Assembly (NCBI RefSeq): GCF_947500605.1
Contig: NZ_CANMSJ010000003.1
Span: 248,001 to 312,000, forward strand
Origin: an uncultured Lacinutrix sp.
GTDB lineage: Bacteria; Bacteroidota; Bacteroidia; Flavobacteriales; Flavobacteriaceae
DNA: 64,000 nucleotides
Direction: 5' to 3'
The number at the start of each line of letters is the position of its first letter. The first letter of the stretch is position 1. The notes under the pieces are model-generated. The model did no database searches. It saw nothing but the letters and a program-made list of their open reading frames with translations, and was not told where the DNA came from. The translations under genes and the position numbers were made by a program. This document shows positions 8,401-17,100 of this stretch, piece by piece.

Positions 8401-10940
8401 ATCAATTCTTAGTAGATGTAGACGTAACATCTTTAGGAGACGCAACTTCAGTTTCTATAGAAGATAACCAAGGTAATCCAGCTGTATCAGTTTCTGCAAC
8501 AGGAATAACTCAATTTGGACCTTATCCTTTTAATGTCGATGTTATTTTTACAGTAAGTAATGATCAAGACGTAAATTGTATAATTACAAGTTCTGCTTTA
8601 CAATTAGCAGCTTGTCCTCCATCAAATGATAACTGTGGTAACGCAACAGTAGCTGTTGTAAACGATAGTTTTTTATGTGAGGTTAGTACACCAGGAACAT
8701 TATTAGAAGCAACACCTTCAGGAGTTCCTAATCCTACATGTGGTGGTGATACAGATGATGATGTTTGGTTTCAATTTGTAGCTACAAGCGAATTTCAACT
8801 TATAGCTTTAGCAAATATACAAGGAAGTAATACCTTTAATATAGACCATGCATTATATGAAGGAGACTGTGGAACATTAGTAGAAATAGCATGTACTGAT
8901 GCTGAATTAGCAAGTGTTACACCTGCTTTAACAATAGGTAACACATATTATATAAGAATATTTTCTGGCGGTTCAAATGCAGAAACAACAACTTTCGATA
9001 TATGTATTACACCATACGAAGCACCAGCAAATATAACATGTGATACAACAGAAAATCTTTGTCCAGGAGGAGATGATTTATATACCTTTAATACTATTGG
9101 TATTACTCCAGGTCTTGGTTCAATAGATTGTTTAGGTTCTTCTCCTAATCCAACATTTAGTATTGTTGAAATTGGTACTTCGGGAGATATAGATATAGAA
9201 ATGGTTCAGAACACGGCATTTGACGCTTTAGGAAACCCTATAGGAGATGAATTAGATGTTGATTTTGCAGTTTGGGGACCATTTAGTGCAGGAGACGATT
9301 ACTGTTCAGGAGGTGATTATCCTTCAACACCAGTTTTTGCATGTAGTTATTCTGCAGCAGCTGTAGAGAATTTTATAATTACTGGTGCCGTGGCAGGAGA
9401 TATTTATATTGTTCTTATTACTAATTTTGATCAAGATCCTGGAATTATACAAATAAACCAGACAAATTTAGATCCTAATAACCCAGATCCAAATGCAGGA
9501 ACTTTAAGTGGTGAAATAGAGGTAGATATAATTAGTGCAGATGCGGTGTTTATTGACGAAGATAACGATGAAACTACACCATCTATAGCTAATTTATGTG
9601 GATTTGATTCTATTGTTTTAGAAGCAGATTCTCCTTTTGCAGATGCTTACGAGTGGTATGTAAACGGTATTTTAGATACAACTTTAACAAGTTCTTCAAT
9701 TACAGTAACAGAATCTAATACTTATGCTGTAACTGCTTACGATAATCAATGTATGGGTAACGATACTAAAACGGTAGTTGTTAATTTATATCAATCAGCA
9801 ACAGTAAATATTGTTCCTCAAGATGAAGTATCAATTACAACCTGTGATGATGAATCTGGTGATGGAGTAGAAGACTTTAATTTAAATGGACTTTCAAGCA
9901 TTATATTAAATGCTCCAGGTCAAGACCCAAACGACTTCTTAGTAACATATCATGCAACTTTAAACGATGCACAGACTGGTAATAACGCTTTAGTTTCGCC
10001 ATATTCTGCTGCAGATGGTACAATAATTTTTGTAAGAGTAGAAGATGTTGATTCAGTAGGATCTGGATCTGGTTGTGCAAGTACTAATACATCATTCGAA
10101 TTGGTTGTTTTAGGAGCGCTTCCTGATATTACTGGTGTAAATGATTTAGAGTTATGTGATGACGAATCTAGAGATGGTGTTGAAGAATTCGACCTTGAGC
10201 AAAATACTTCAGTTGTTCTTAATGGTCAAGATCCAACGGTATTTGTAGTTACTTATCACGCATCTCAAGCAGATGCTGATGCAGGAGTAAATGCACTAGT
10301 ATCTCCATACTCTAATACTTCTAGTACACAAACAATTTTTGTTAGAATACAAAATAATGCAGCATCAGATTGTTATAAGACAACAACTTTTAATATAATA
10401 GTAAAAGATGTTCCAAGTACTACTTTTGATGCTGGTACCGTTTACGAGGTATGTCCTAATGCTAATGCACCTATAATATTAGCGCCAACTGCAGATAATT
10501 ATACAGAATCTGAAGTTACTATACAATGGTTTTATGAAGGAGTTGTAATTCCTGGAGAAACAGGACTTACTTTAGACACAGTGCTTTTAGCAGGAGATTA
10601 CGAAATAATGGTAACATTTAATGCAGCCGGTGCTCAATGTACATCAACTGAAGAAGTAACCGTCTACGAATTAGAATCTTGTGTAATACCACAAGGTATT
10701 TCTCCAAATGGCGATGGATTAAACGATACATTTGATTTAAGTAGTTTTGATGTTCAAATCTTAACAATATTTAATAGAAATGGAGTTAAGGTTTACGAGA
10801 AGACTAATTATACAAACGAGTGGTATGGTCAATCTTCAGATGGCGATGAGTTACCAGTAGGAACTTATTACTATGTAATGGATTACCAAGGAAACAAAAG
10901 CAAAGCTGCTTGGGTATACGTCAACAGAGAAAACAAATAA
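5403..10940 (+). CDS. Giant multidomain surface/secreted protein with T9SS type B sorting domain
   Basis: A 1845-residue protein exported by Sec (signal peptide 1-21, cleaved before QITTYPYSEDF) and then by T9SS. Visible modules in order: a MAM/choice-of-anchor-J-like beta sandwich (about 28-205); a fibronectin type III domain (about 212-300); two near-identical copies of a beta-sandwich plus FN3 unit (about 297-578 and 579-860); a CUB-like domain with CYDSNDTN and a Cys-Cys pair (about 865-970); further Cys-containing beta modules; an Ig-like domain (about 1380-1460); and two similar modules each with VTYHA and NALVSPYS. The last 80 residues begin GISPNGDGLNDTFD and end in a Lys-rich strand, the hallmark of the type B (gliding motility-associated) C-terminal domain. 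It is likely adhesive. The downstream PorP/SprF gene is the usual partner for type B cargo. Confidence 0.93.
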   Translation: MKKITLLLAFATILFGFNVNAQITTYPYSEDFESGDGGWVADNATNGTWALGTPISAVINSAASGANSWATNLNGNYNNSESSTVTSPVFDFSALAAPAISFSIWWESENSWDGTVLQSSIDGGTTWVNVGALGDAGNWYNDGTINGNPGGQQIGWTGRDGGGSNGWVTANNALAGLAGQSSVILRFAFGSDGSVPDEGVAFDDVSVFNVTCPSPTGLTATTLGESTADVSWVAGIGTAWEIVVQAAGTGTPADTDTGVSTTNNMPYNVTGLTPSTAYEAYVRTNCTGADGNSIWVGPINFTTLNTPPPAPLGVSCASGTSSTIFTETFGDAPNVDPLGWTGTGFDGSNGNWRITNPGGNSGGTGPANSFDGNAGVHLEYEASGNASAIASAISPAIDLTTAVDGAELAFLMHAFGEDIGTLNVNVGTSATGPFTTEYTWVGSYQATDAEAWVPIGVNLDAYLGQVVYLEFSYGATGNDWEGDMALDQITVETCGNFCIAPSNIVVANITDTTADVSWIANNGETQWEYVVQPAGTGTPTGAGTVTTTNPTLVTTLTSSTVYEFYILADCGSGQSQYFGPVNFTTLNTPPPAPVGVSCASGTSSTIYTETFGDAANVDPAGWTGTGFDGSNGNWRITNAGGNSGGTGPANSFDGNTGAHLEYEASGNASDIASAISPAIDLTTATDGAELAFFMHAFGEDIGTLNVNVGTSATGPFTTEYTWIGDYQSTDAEAWVPIGINLDAYLGQVVYLEFSYGATGIGFEGDIALDQITVETCGSFCIAPSNIVAINITDTTADVSWTANSGETQWEYVIQPAGTGAPTGPGTVTNTPGFMATGLSGLAAYEVYVLADCGGTQSVWAGPYNFNTDVQLNFAVDCAVGPQNINYCYDSNDTNVFTFTSTDGSALNFTINSGNVESCCDELVVYDTDGTELFNDTNGGDLGGLTFQSTGDTISFTIASDGSISCQSSTTINPLDITVSCATCINPTATYQVVDDCANGDQFLVDVDVTSLGDATSVSIEDNQGNPAVSVSATGITQFGPYPFNVDVIFTVSNDQDVNCIITSSALQLAACPPSNDNCGNATVAVVNDSFLCEVSTPGTLLEATPSGVPNPTCGGDTDDDVWFQFVATSEFQLIALANIQGSNTFNIDHALYEGDCGTLVEIACTDAELASVTPALTIGNTYYIRIFSGGSNAETTTFDICITPYEAPANITCDTTENLCPGGDDLYTFNTIGITPGLGSIDCLGSSPNPTFSIVEIGTSGDIDIEMVQNTAFDALGNPIGDELDVDFAVWGPFSAGDDYCSGGDYPSTPVFACSYSAAAVENFIITGAVAGDIYIVLITNFDQDPGIIQINQTNLDPNNPDPNAGTLSGEIEVDIISADAVFIDEDNDETTPSIANLCGFDSIVLEADSPFADAYEWYVNGILDTTLTSSSITVTESNTYAVTAYDNQCMGNDTKTVVVNLYQSATVNIVPQDEVSITTCDDESGDGVEDFNLNGLSSIILNAPGQDPNDFLVTYHATLNDAQTGNNALVSPYSAADGTIIFVRVEDVDSVGSGSGCASTNTSFELVVLGALPDITGVNDLELCDDESRDGVEEFDLEQNTSVVLNGQDPTVFVVTYHASQADADAGVNALVSPYSNTSSTQTIFVRIQNNAASDCYKTTTFNIIVKDVPSTTFDAGTVYEVCPNANAPIILAPTADNYTESEVTIQWFYEGVVIPGETGLTLDTVLLAGDYEIMVTFNAAGAQCTSTEEVTVYELESCVIPQGISPNGDGLNDTFDLSSFDVQILTIFNRNGVKVYEKTNYTNEWYGQSSDGDELPVGTYYYVMDYQGNKSKAAWVYVNRENK
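6291..7982 (+). repeat. Tandem 846-bp intragenic duplication
   Basis: Two adjacent units (about 6291-7136 and 7137-7982) inside the cargo gene have an offset of exactly 846 bases (282 codons). For example, GTTAGTTGTGCAAGTGGAAC occurs at 6342 and again at 7188. Most of both units match at DNA level, with differences mainly at third codon positions and a few amino-acid changes, so the duplication is recent or kept alike by gene conversion. Each unit encodes a beta-sandwich plus FN3 pair. Confidence 0.85.
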
Positions 10941-10971
10941 TCGAACCAACTAGAAACCAATAATAATACAG

Positions 10972-11877
10972 ATGAAGAACATACTATATATAGTATTCCT
11001 AGTAGTTATAGGCGTACAAGCGCAGCAAGATCCGCAGTACACGCAATACATGTACAACATGAATGTAATTAATCCTGCATACGCAGGATCAAGCGAAAGT
11101 GTATCCATAGGTGCATTATACCGCAGCCAATGGGTAGGTTTAGAAGGCTCACCAAGTACAGGAACCTTATCTATACATTCTCCGGTAGGAAACAGAGTAG
11201 GTTTAGGTTTATCGTTAATTAATGATGAAGTTGGACCAGTAAGAGAAACCAATGCTTATGTAGATTTCTCTTATACTTTACCAGTAGGAAACATTACAAA
11301 ATTAGCTTTCGGTTTAAAAGCCGGAGCTACTTTCCACGATATTGGATTAACAAGTGTAGAAACTATAGATGCTGATGATCCATTTTTCTCTCAAGATGTT
11401 AATGAGACTACAGCAAATGTAGGTGCAGGTGTATACTTATACCAACCTAACCGTTGGTATCTATCTGCTTCAATGCCTAACATTTTAAATGGAACACATT
11501 TAGATAGAGATGGTAGAAAAATAGGATCTGAAAGTGAACATTTATTTGCAGCTGCAGGATATGTGTTTGATTTATCAGAAAACTTTAAATTAAAGCCACA
11601 CGCTTTAATGAAGTTTGCTTTCGATGCACCAATAAGTTACGATGTAAACCTAAATCTATTCATGTACGATGTAGTAGAAATAGGCGCAGGATACAGACTG
11701 GACGATTCTTTTAGTGGTATGGTAAACTTTATGGTTTCACCATCAATGAGAATTGGTTATGCTTACGATGCTATTCAATCAGAATTAAACGTAGTTACAG
11801 ATGCTTCTCACGAGATCTTTATAAACTTCGATATCGATTTACCAAAAAAAGTATCACGTTCACCACGTTATTTCTAA
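10972..11877 (+). CDS. PorP/SprF family T9SS outer-membrane protein
   Basis: This 301-residue protein has a Sec signal (cleavage after VQA) followed by the family hallmark QQDPQYTQYMYN...NPAYAGS and then alternating amphipathic strands ending in a charged tail, as expected of a 14-strand-type outer-membrane barrel. In Flavobacterium johnsoniae, SprF is needed to display SprB, a type B cargo, and PorP-like genes commonly sit right after such cargo genes. Here it follows the cargo gene by 31 bases and precedes a PorE-like gene by 32 bases, so the three form an operon. I infer that it anchors or helps secrete the upstream 1845-residue protein. It is a paralog class, not necessarily the core PorP. 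Confidence 0.93.
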   Translation: MKNILYIVFLVVIGVQAQQDPQYTQYMYNMNVINPAYAGSSESVSIGALYRSQWVGLEGSPSTGTLSIHSPVGNRVGLGLSLINDEVGPVRETNAYVDFSYTLPVGNITKLAFGLKAGATFHDIGLTSVETIDADDPFFSQDVNETTANVGAGVYLYQPNRWYLSASMPNILNGTHLDRDGRKIGSESEHLFAAAGYVFDLSENFKLKPHALMKFAFDAPISYDVNLNLFMYDVVEIGAGYRLDDSFSGMVNFMVSPSMRIGYAYDAIQSELNVVTDASHEIFINFDIDLPKKVSRSPRYF

Positions 11878-11909
11878 ACCACATAAGCTAACACAAAAGA
11901 CACGACCAG

Positions 11910-13823
11910 ATGAAACATTTAAAATTAATTATAACACTAGTCATTCTAACTAGCTTTAGCGTTACAGCGCAAACTAAGGCAACAAAGAAAGCTGATAAAC
12001 ATTTTGAGAAATATCAATTTGTAGAGGCGATAGAGGACTATACTAAGTTAACAGAAAAAGGAGAGGCAGACGCTTACGTTTATGGACGTTTAGCAGAATC
12101 TAATTACAATATATTTAATACTGTAGAAGCAGAAAAGTGGTATGCAAAAGCCTTAGAAACTTCTCAAGAGCCAGAAATGATTTATAAGTATTCTGAAATG
12201 CTAAAAGCAAACGGAAAGTACGAAATCTCTAATGCTCAAATGAAAAAGTTTGCTTCTATGCGCCCAGGAGACGATAGAGCAGTTATGTTCTTATCTAATC
12301 CAGATTACTTACCAAAAATTTTAAAAGGTGGTAAGAAGTTTAATGTTCAGAATATGGATATTAATTCGGCTGTATCAGATTTTGGAGGTACTATTAAAGA
12401 TGGAAAATTATACATCTCTTCAGCAAGAAACGATTCTAGAAAAAATTACGGATGGAATGAGCAACCGTTTTTAGATATGTATTCTTTTACAAAAGCTGAA
12501 GATGGATCTTATCAAGAGGAAACAATGTTAGGAGATAAAATGAATACAAAATACCACGAAGGTCTTATGTCATTCTCTCCAGATGGAAAAACAGTATATT
12601 TCTCAAGAGAAAGTTTTTACGAAAACATCTACGAGAAGGATTCAGTATCTAACACAAAGTACAGTGTATTACATATGTTTCAAGCAACTAAAAGTGGAGA
12701 TAAATTCTCTAACATAGAAGCTTTAACAATAAACAGTAGAAACTATTCTATAAAAAACCCAAGCGTAAGCCCAGACGGAAGTACATTATACTTTGCAAGT
12801 GATATGCCAGGTGGTTTTGGAAAATACGACATCTACAAAGCAACTATAGATGATAACGGACAAGTAGGCTCTCCAGTAAATATGGGACAGAAAGTAAATA
12901 CAGAAGGTCATGAAATGTTTCCACATGTAAGTGATAATAATACACTTTATTTTTCTTCAACAGGTCATTTAGGTCTTGGTGGTATGGATGTATTCTACAC
13001 AAAAGAGATTGACGATAAATTAGCACCAATTAGAAATGTTGGAATACCAATAAACTCTAACGGAGATGATTTTGCATTTTCAATGAACGAAGAAACAGGA
13101 GAAGGATTTGTGTCTTCAAACCGTGAAGGTGGAAAAGGAGATGATGATATTTATGCGATAAAAAAAATACAACCACTTTGCGATGTACAAATAATAGCTA
13201 CAATATTAGACAACAAAACAAAAGCACCTTTAGCGGGAGCAACAGCATCTTTAGTAGATAGTAAAGGTAATATCTTGTCTACTAAAACAGCAAACGCAGA
13301 AGGAGTAGTAGAATACATTGTAGAATGTGATACAGAAACAGAGCTACAAGTAACAATGGCAGATTACGAAAGTAATAAATTGTCTATAGAAGGTAGTAAT
13401 GAAGAAGAGGTAGCAGTAGAGATTGCATTAGATCCAATCGAAAAAATTATTGAAGTAGAACGTGTTGTCTTAAACCCAATCTATTTTGATTACGATAAAT
13501 CTAACATTACAGCTAAAGCTGCTTTTGAGTTGGATAACTTAGTGCAAGCGATGAAAAAGTATCCAAACATGGTTATTTATGCAACATCTCATACAGATAC
13601 AAGAGCATCAGACCGTTATAATGATGCTTTGTCAGATAGAAGAGCAAAAACTACAGTGCAATATATAATCTCTAAAGGTATAGATGCTATAAGAATTTCA
13701 GGAGCTGGAAAAGGCGAAAGAGAATTAGCAGTAGATTGTGGTGATAATTGTACAGAAGACCAACACCAATTAAACCGTAGAACTCAGTTTAGAATTATGA
13801 GTGGTGGACCAAGTAGTAATTAA
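11910..13823 (+). CDS. PorE-like TPR / beta-propeller / OmpA envelope protein
   Basis: A 637-residue exported protein (signal peptide to about residue 20, SVTAQ). Visible architecture: TPR-like helices at about 25-115 (KADKHFEKYQFVEAIEDY); PD40/WD40-like propeller repeats at about 140-425 with recurring FSPDGKTVYF, VSPDGSTLYFAS and VSDNNTLYFSS motifs; a carboxypeptidase-regulatory-like domain at about 430-505; and an OmpA C-terminal domain at about 515-630 (SHTDTRAS, LSDRRA, GAGKGE, LNRRTQF). That order is the one described for Porphyromonas gingivalis PorE, which links the T9SS to peptidoglycan. It is the third gene of the cargo-PorP-PorE cassette and is followed by a strong terminator. Whether it is the core PorE or a cassette-specific paralog cannot be decided here. 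Confidence 0.9.
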   Translation: MKHLKLIITLVILTSFSVTAQTKATKKADKHFEKYQFVEAIEDYTKLTEKGEADAYVYGRLAESNYNIFNTVEAEKWYAKALETSQEPEMIYKYSEMLKANGKYEISNAQMKKFASMRPGDDRAVMFLSNPDYLPKILKGGKKFNVQNMDINSAVSDFGGTIKDGKLYISSARNDSRKNYGWNEQPFLDMYSFTKAEDGSYQEETMLGDKMNTKYHEGLMSFSPDGKTVYFSRESFYENIYEKDSVSNTKYSVLHMFQATKSGDKFSNIEALTINSRNYSIKNPSVSPDGSTLYFASDMPGGFGKYDIYKATIDDNGQVGSPVNMGQKVNTEGHEMFPHVSDNNTLYFSSTGHLGLGGMDVFYTKEIDDKLAPIRNVGIPINSNGDDFAFSMNEETGEGFVSSNREGGKGDDDIYAIKKIQPLCDVQIIATILDNKTKAPLAGATASLVDSKGNILSTKTANAEGVVEYIVECDTETELQVTMADYESNKLSIEGSNEEEVAVEIALDPIEKIIEVERVVLNPIYFDYDKSNITAKAAFELDNLVQAMKKYPNMVIYATSHTDTRASDRYNDALSDRRAKTTVQYIISKGIDAIRISGAGKGERELAVDCGDNCTEDQHQLNRRTQFRIMSGGPSSN

Positions 13824-13862
13824 CAAGAACTAAATAACTTAGGTTATAATAATTTTTATTTT

Positions 13863-13893
13863 AAAAGACGCAACGTATGTTGCGTCTTTTTTT
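13863..13893 (+). terminator. Intrinsic terminator
   Basis: A perfect 12-bp stem (13863-13874 with 13879-13890) with a GTAT tetraloop runs into a T tract. It ends the T9SS cassette operon. Confidence 0.9.
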
Positions 13894-14139
13894 GTTTTTA
13901 ATTTTTTCAAAATTATTTTTCGATTTGTTAAAAAGCAATTCGAAATATGTTATTAATCTGTTTTAATTGCACTTCGTCGATTTTGTAATTTATTTTTTGA
14001 CTATATTTACATATTGGTCTGTTAAATACGCATTTTAGCTTAGTTTTTTGAAACTAGATTATAATTATTTGCGTAAGTGTTTTTTATAACACATTAATTA
14101 ATAGTCTGTTTTAAAAACAACGTACCTAAATAAATAATT
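13894..14139 (+). promoter_or_regulatory. AT-rich leader before the giant surface-protein operon
   Basis: The gap between the cassette and the next gene is about 316 bases including the terminator. I find no gene or RNA in it. A possible Bacteroidota promoter is TTTG at 13982-13985, 16 bases before TATATTTA at 14002-14009, which misses the last base of the TAnnTTTG consensus. That would leave an unusually long leader of about 120 bases. Confidence 0.25.
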
Positions 14140-17100
14140 ATGAAATCAATCTGCTTTTCGGTTTTTAATAGACACGCGATTACTAAAAATAAAACTAATT
14201 ATGGGACACTTATGTTGAGTGTCTTTTTATGTTTTTTTGTATTTCAAGTATTTTCTCAAACGACTATTGTTAAAAATGAGTTTATAGCTACCGGTTATAC
14301 TAATGTTAATAACGGAGGACAAGGTGTTAATAATGGAGGTGATAATTGGAATTTTACGGCCACTATTAATAATGGTCAAATTCGTTACACTACAGATAAA
14401 TTTATTAGTCCTACTAGAAGCCTAGAAATTATAGATTACTATGAAGATTTAGAGAAAGTAGAATTTGATCAAATAGATATAACAGGTCTAACAAATGTTG
14501 AGTTCTCATTTGGGTATGCATCTAATAATGCTTTAAGCGCAAATGATAGAGCAGACTTAATATATTATATAGATGGTGTTCCTACAACAGTTACATTAAT
14601 ACAAGGTGGTAATGGTGAAGTTAACTTTGGTTCTAATGTAAACAATGGAACAGGTGTTGCAAACGCTTATGTTTTATCTATACCTAATGGCTCAACAAGT
14701 TTTAGTTTTGATATAGAATTAATTGCTGATTCATCGGGAGGTAACGAAATAATTTACATAGATGATGCTTTTTTAACGCATATAGTAGCGACATCAAATC
14801 CACCCGTAGCAAATTGCCAAGACATAACAATAGAATTAGATTCAAATGGTGACGCAACTATAGTATCTACGGATGTAGATAATATGCTTTTTCCTTCGTC
14901 AGATGATGGAACTATTGTAAGTTATTCTATAGATATTGACACTTTCAATTGTACTAATGTAGGAACTCCTGTAGATGTAACATTAACAGTAACCGATAAC
15001 GAAGGCCAAACAGATACATGTATTTCTACTGTTACAGTAAATAATTATTCGGGTACTATGGTAGCACCAACACTGCCAGATGTAAATGCATATTGTAGTT
15101 ATACGGTACCAACACCTGCAGATTTATCTTTTAGATGTAATTTAATTACACCAACTTTTTTAACTTCTTCATCTGGGTCAACTACATTTACAAGTAGTGG
15201 TTCAATTGTTTGGGTTTATAATAATGGTCCTGGAGAAACAGTACAAGCAACTCAAAATGTTATTATTGAAGCATTAGTACCACCTAATAATATTGCAATC
15301 TCTACAATAACAGAATCTGGAGCAACAATTAGTTGGGACGATTTTTTAGGTGAAGAAACTTACATAATAAGATATAGAAAAACAGGTACTACAACTTGGT
15401 CCAGTATAACAGCAACTACTAATACTGCAAATATAACAGGATTAGATGATTTAACAGAGTACGATGTAGAAGTTTCAAGTGCTTGTGGTGCAGCAGAATC
15501 TTCTTATTCTACAACTTATAATTTTGTAACATTAAGTTCTGGAGCGTATTGTACACCTGTGTCTAGTTCTAATGGCGTTCGTTATATTACCAATGTTACA
15601 TTGCCAGGAGAAACGGTAGATATTAATTATGATTCTGGAGATGGTGGAGGATATCAGGATTATACAAATATACCAGCTGCCGATTTATACTACGGAGAAG
15701 CTTACGATATTTCTATTTTAATAGAAGGTAATGAAAATTTGTTTTCATATAATCATCGTTCAGGTTGGGTGGCTTATATAGATTTTAATCAAAATGATAT
15801 TTTCGATGATGGTGAACGTGTTTACCGTTCTGGCGGTGCTGGAGGAGGTGAAGAGAATCAAAACCCATATCCATTCGCAGCACAGTCTTTTATTGTGCCT
15901 GCAACAGCAGTATCTGGAGTAACAACCATGCGTATTGGTTTAAGACAATATTGGTCTCCAGGAGATCCTTGTGGAACAACAGGTGTAGTTGAAGATTTTG
16001 AAGATTATAAAGTAAAAATTTCTCTAGATCCATTTGCTCCACAAGATATTACTGTAGTTGGTAATAATACAGAGATTGTAAACGGACAAACAACAACAAC
16101 GTTTTCTAGTTTTACAGACTTTGGAGTTTACGATATCAACGGAGGAGCTAAAACAAGAGTTTTTAAAATAATTAATAGCGGTTCTAACGACTTAATTTTA
16201 GGTGCTTTACCTGTAGCATTGCAATTAGGTTCAAGTACAGATTTTACTGTAACAGCTCAGCCTGTAGCAGGAACAACAATTGCTCCAGGAGGTTTCGAAA
16301 CATTTTCTGTAAGTTTCGACCCAAGTACTATTACTAGTAATATAACGGCAGTTGTTGTTATAGACAGTAATGATCCCGATGAAAACCCATTTACATATAC
16401 TATAATAGGTGAAGGAGCAGAGTTATATCCAGATACAGATGGAGATGGAATATCTAATAATATAGATGTTGATGATGATAATGATGGTATCTCTGATAGT
16501 GAGGAGCAATTACAATGTTTAATGTATAGTAACGCATCAGTTGTAGAAACACAATTTTTAAATGAAACTTTTGGTTCAGGAATAAATAGAATTGCAATTA
16601 ATGGTAATACAGACGGTGTAACTACATCGTATTGTTATGAAGATGGAATAAATGGACAAACAGGAGAAGAGTGTGATGCCGATGTAAATTTAAATGATGG
16701 AGAATATGCGGTACATTATTCAATAACCAATGGAGATGCAACTAATAATGCTGTTACTGCCAATGGAGAAAACATCGCAACATTTGGGTATTATGCTTGG
16801 TATAAAGGAGAAGACCATACGCCAGGAGATACAAACGGTAGAATGGCAATATTTAATGGTGATGTAGATCCGGGTGTTTTTTATGAAACAGCAGTTTCGG
16901 GTATTTTACCAAACGTACCTATTAATTATAGTTTTTGGGCTATTAATATAGATAATGCAGATAATAGATTTTCAGGTGGAGAGCTACCAAGAATAAACCC
17001 TAATATAACAATTAATTTTTTAACTTCAGATTATTCTACGGTGTTAGCATCATTCGATACTGGTGATATTACAAGATGTACTTCAGGAAATAATTGTGTA

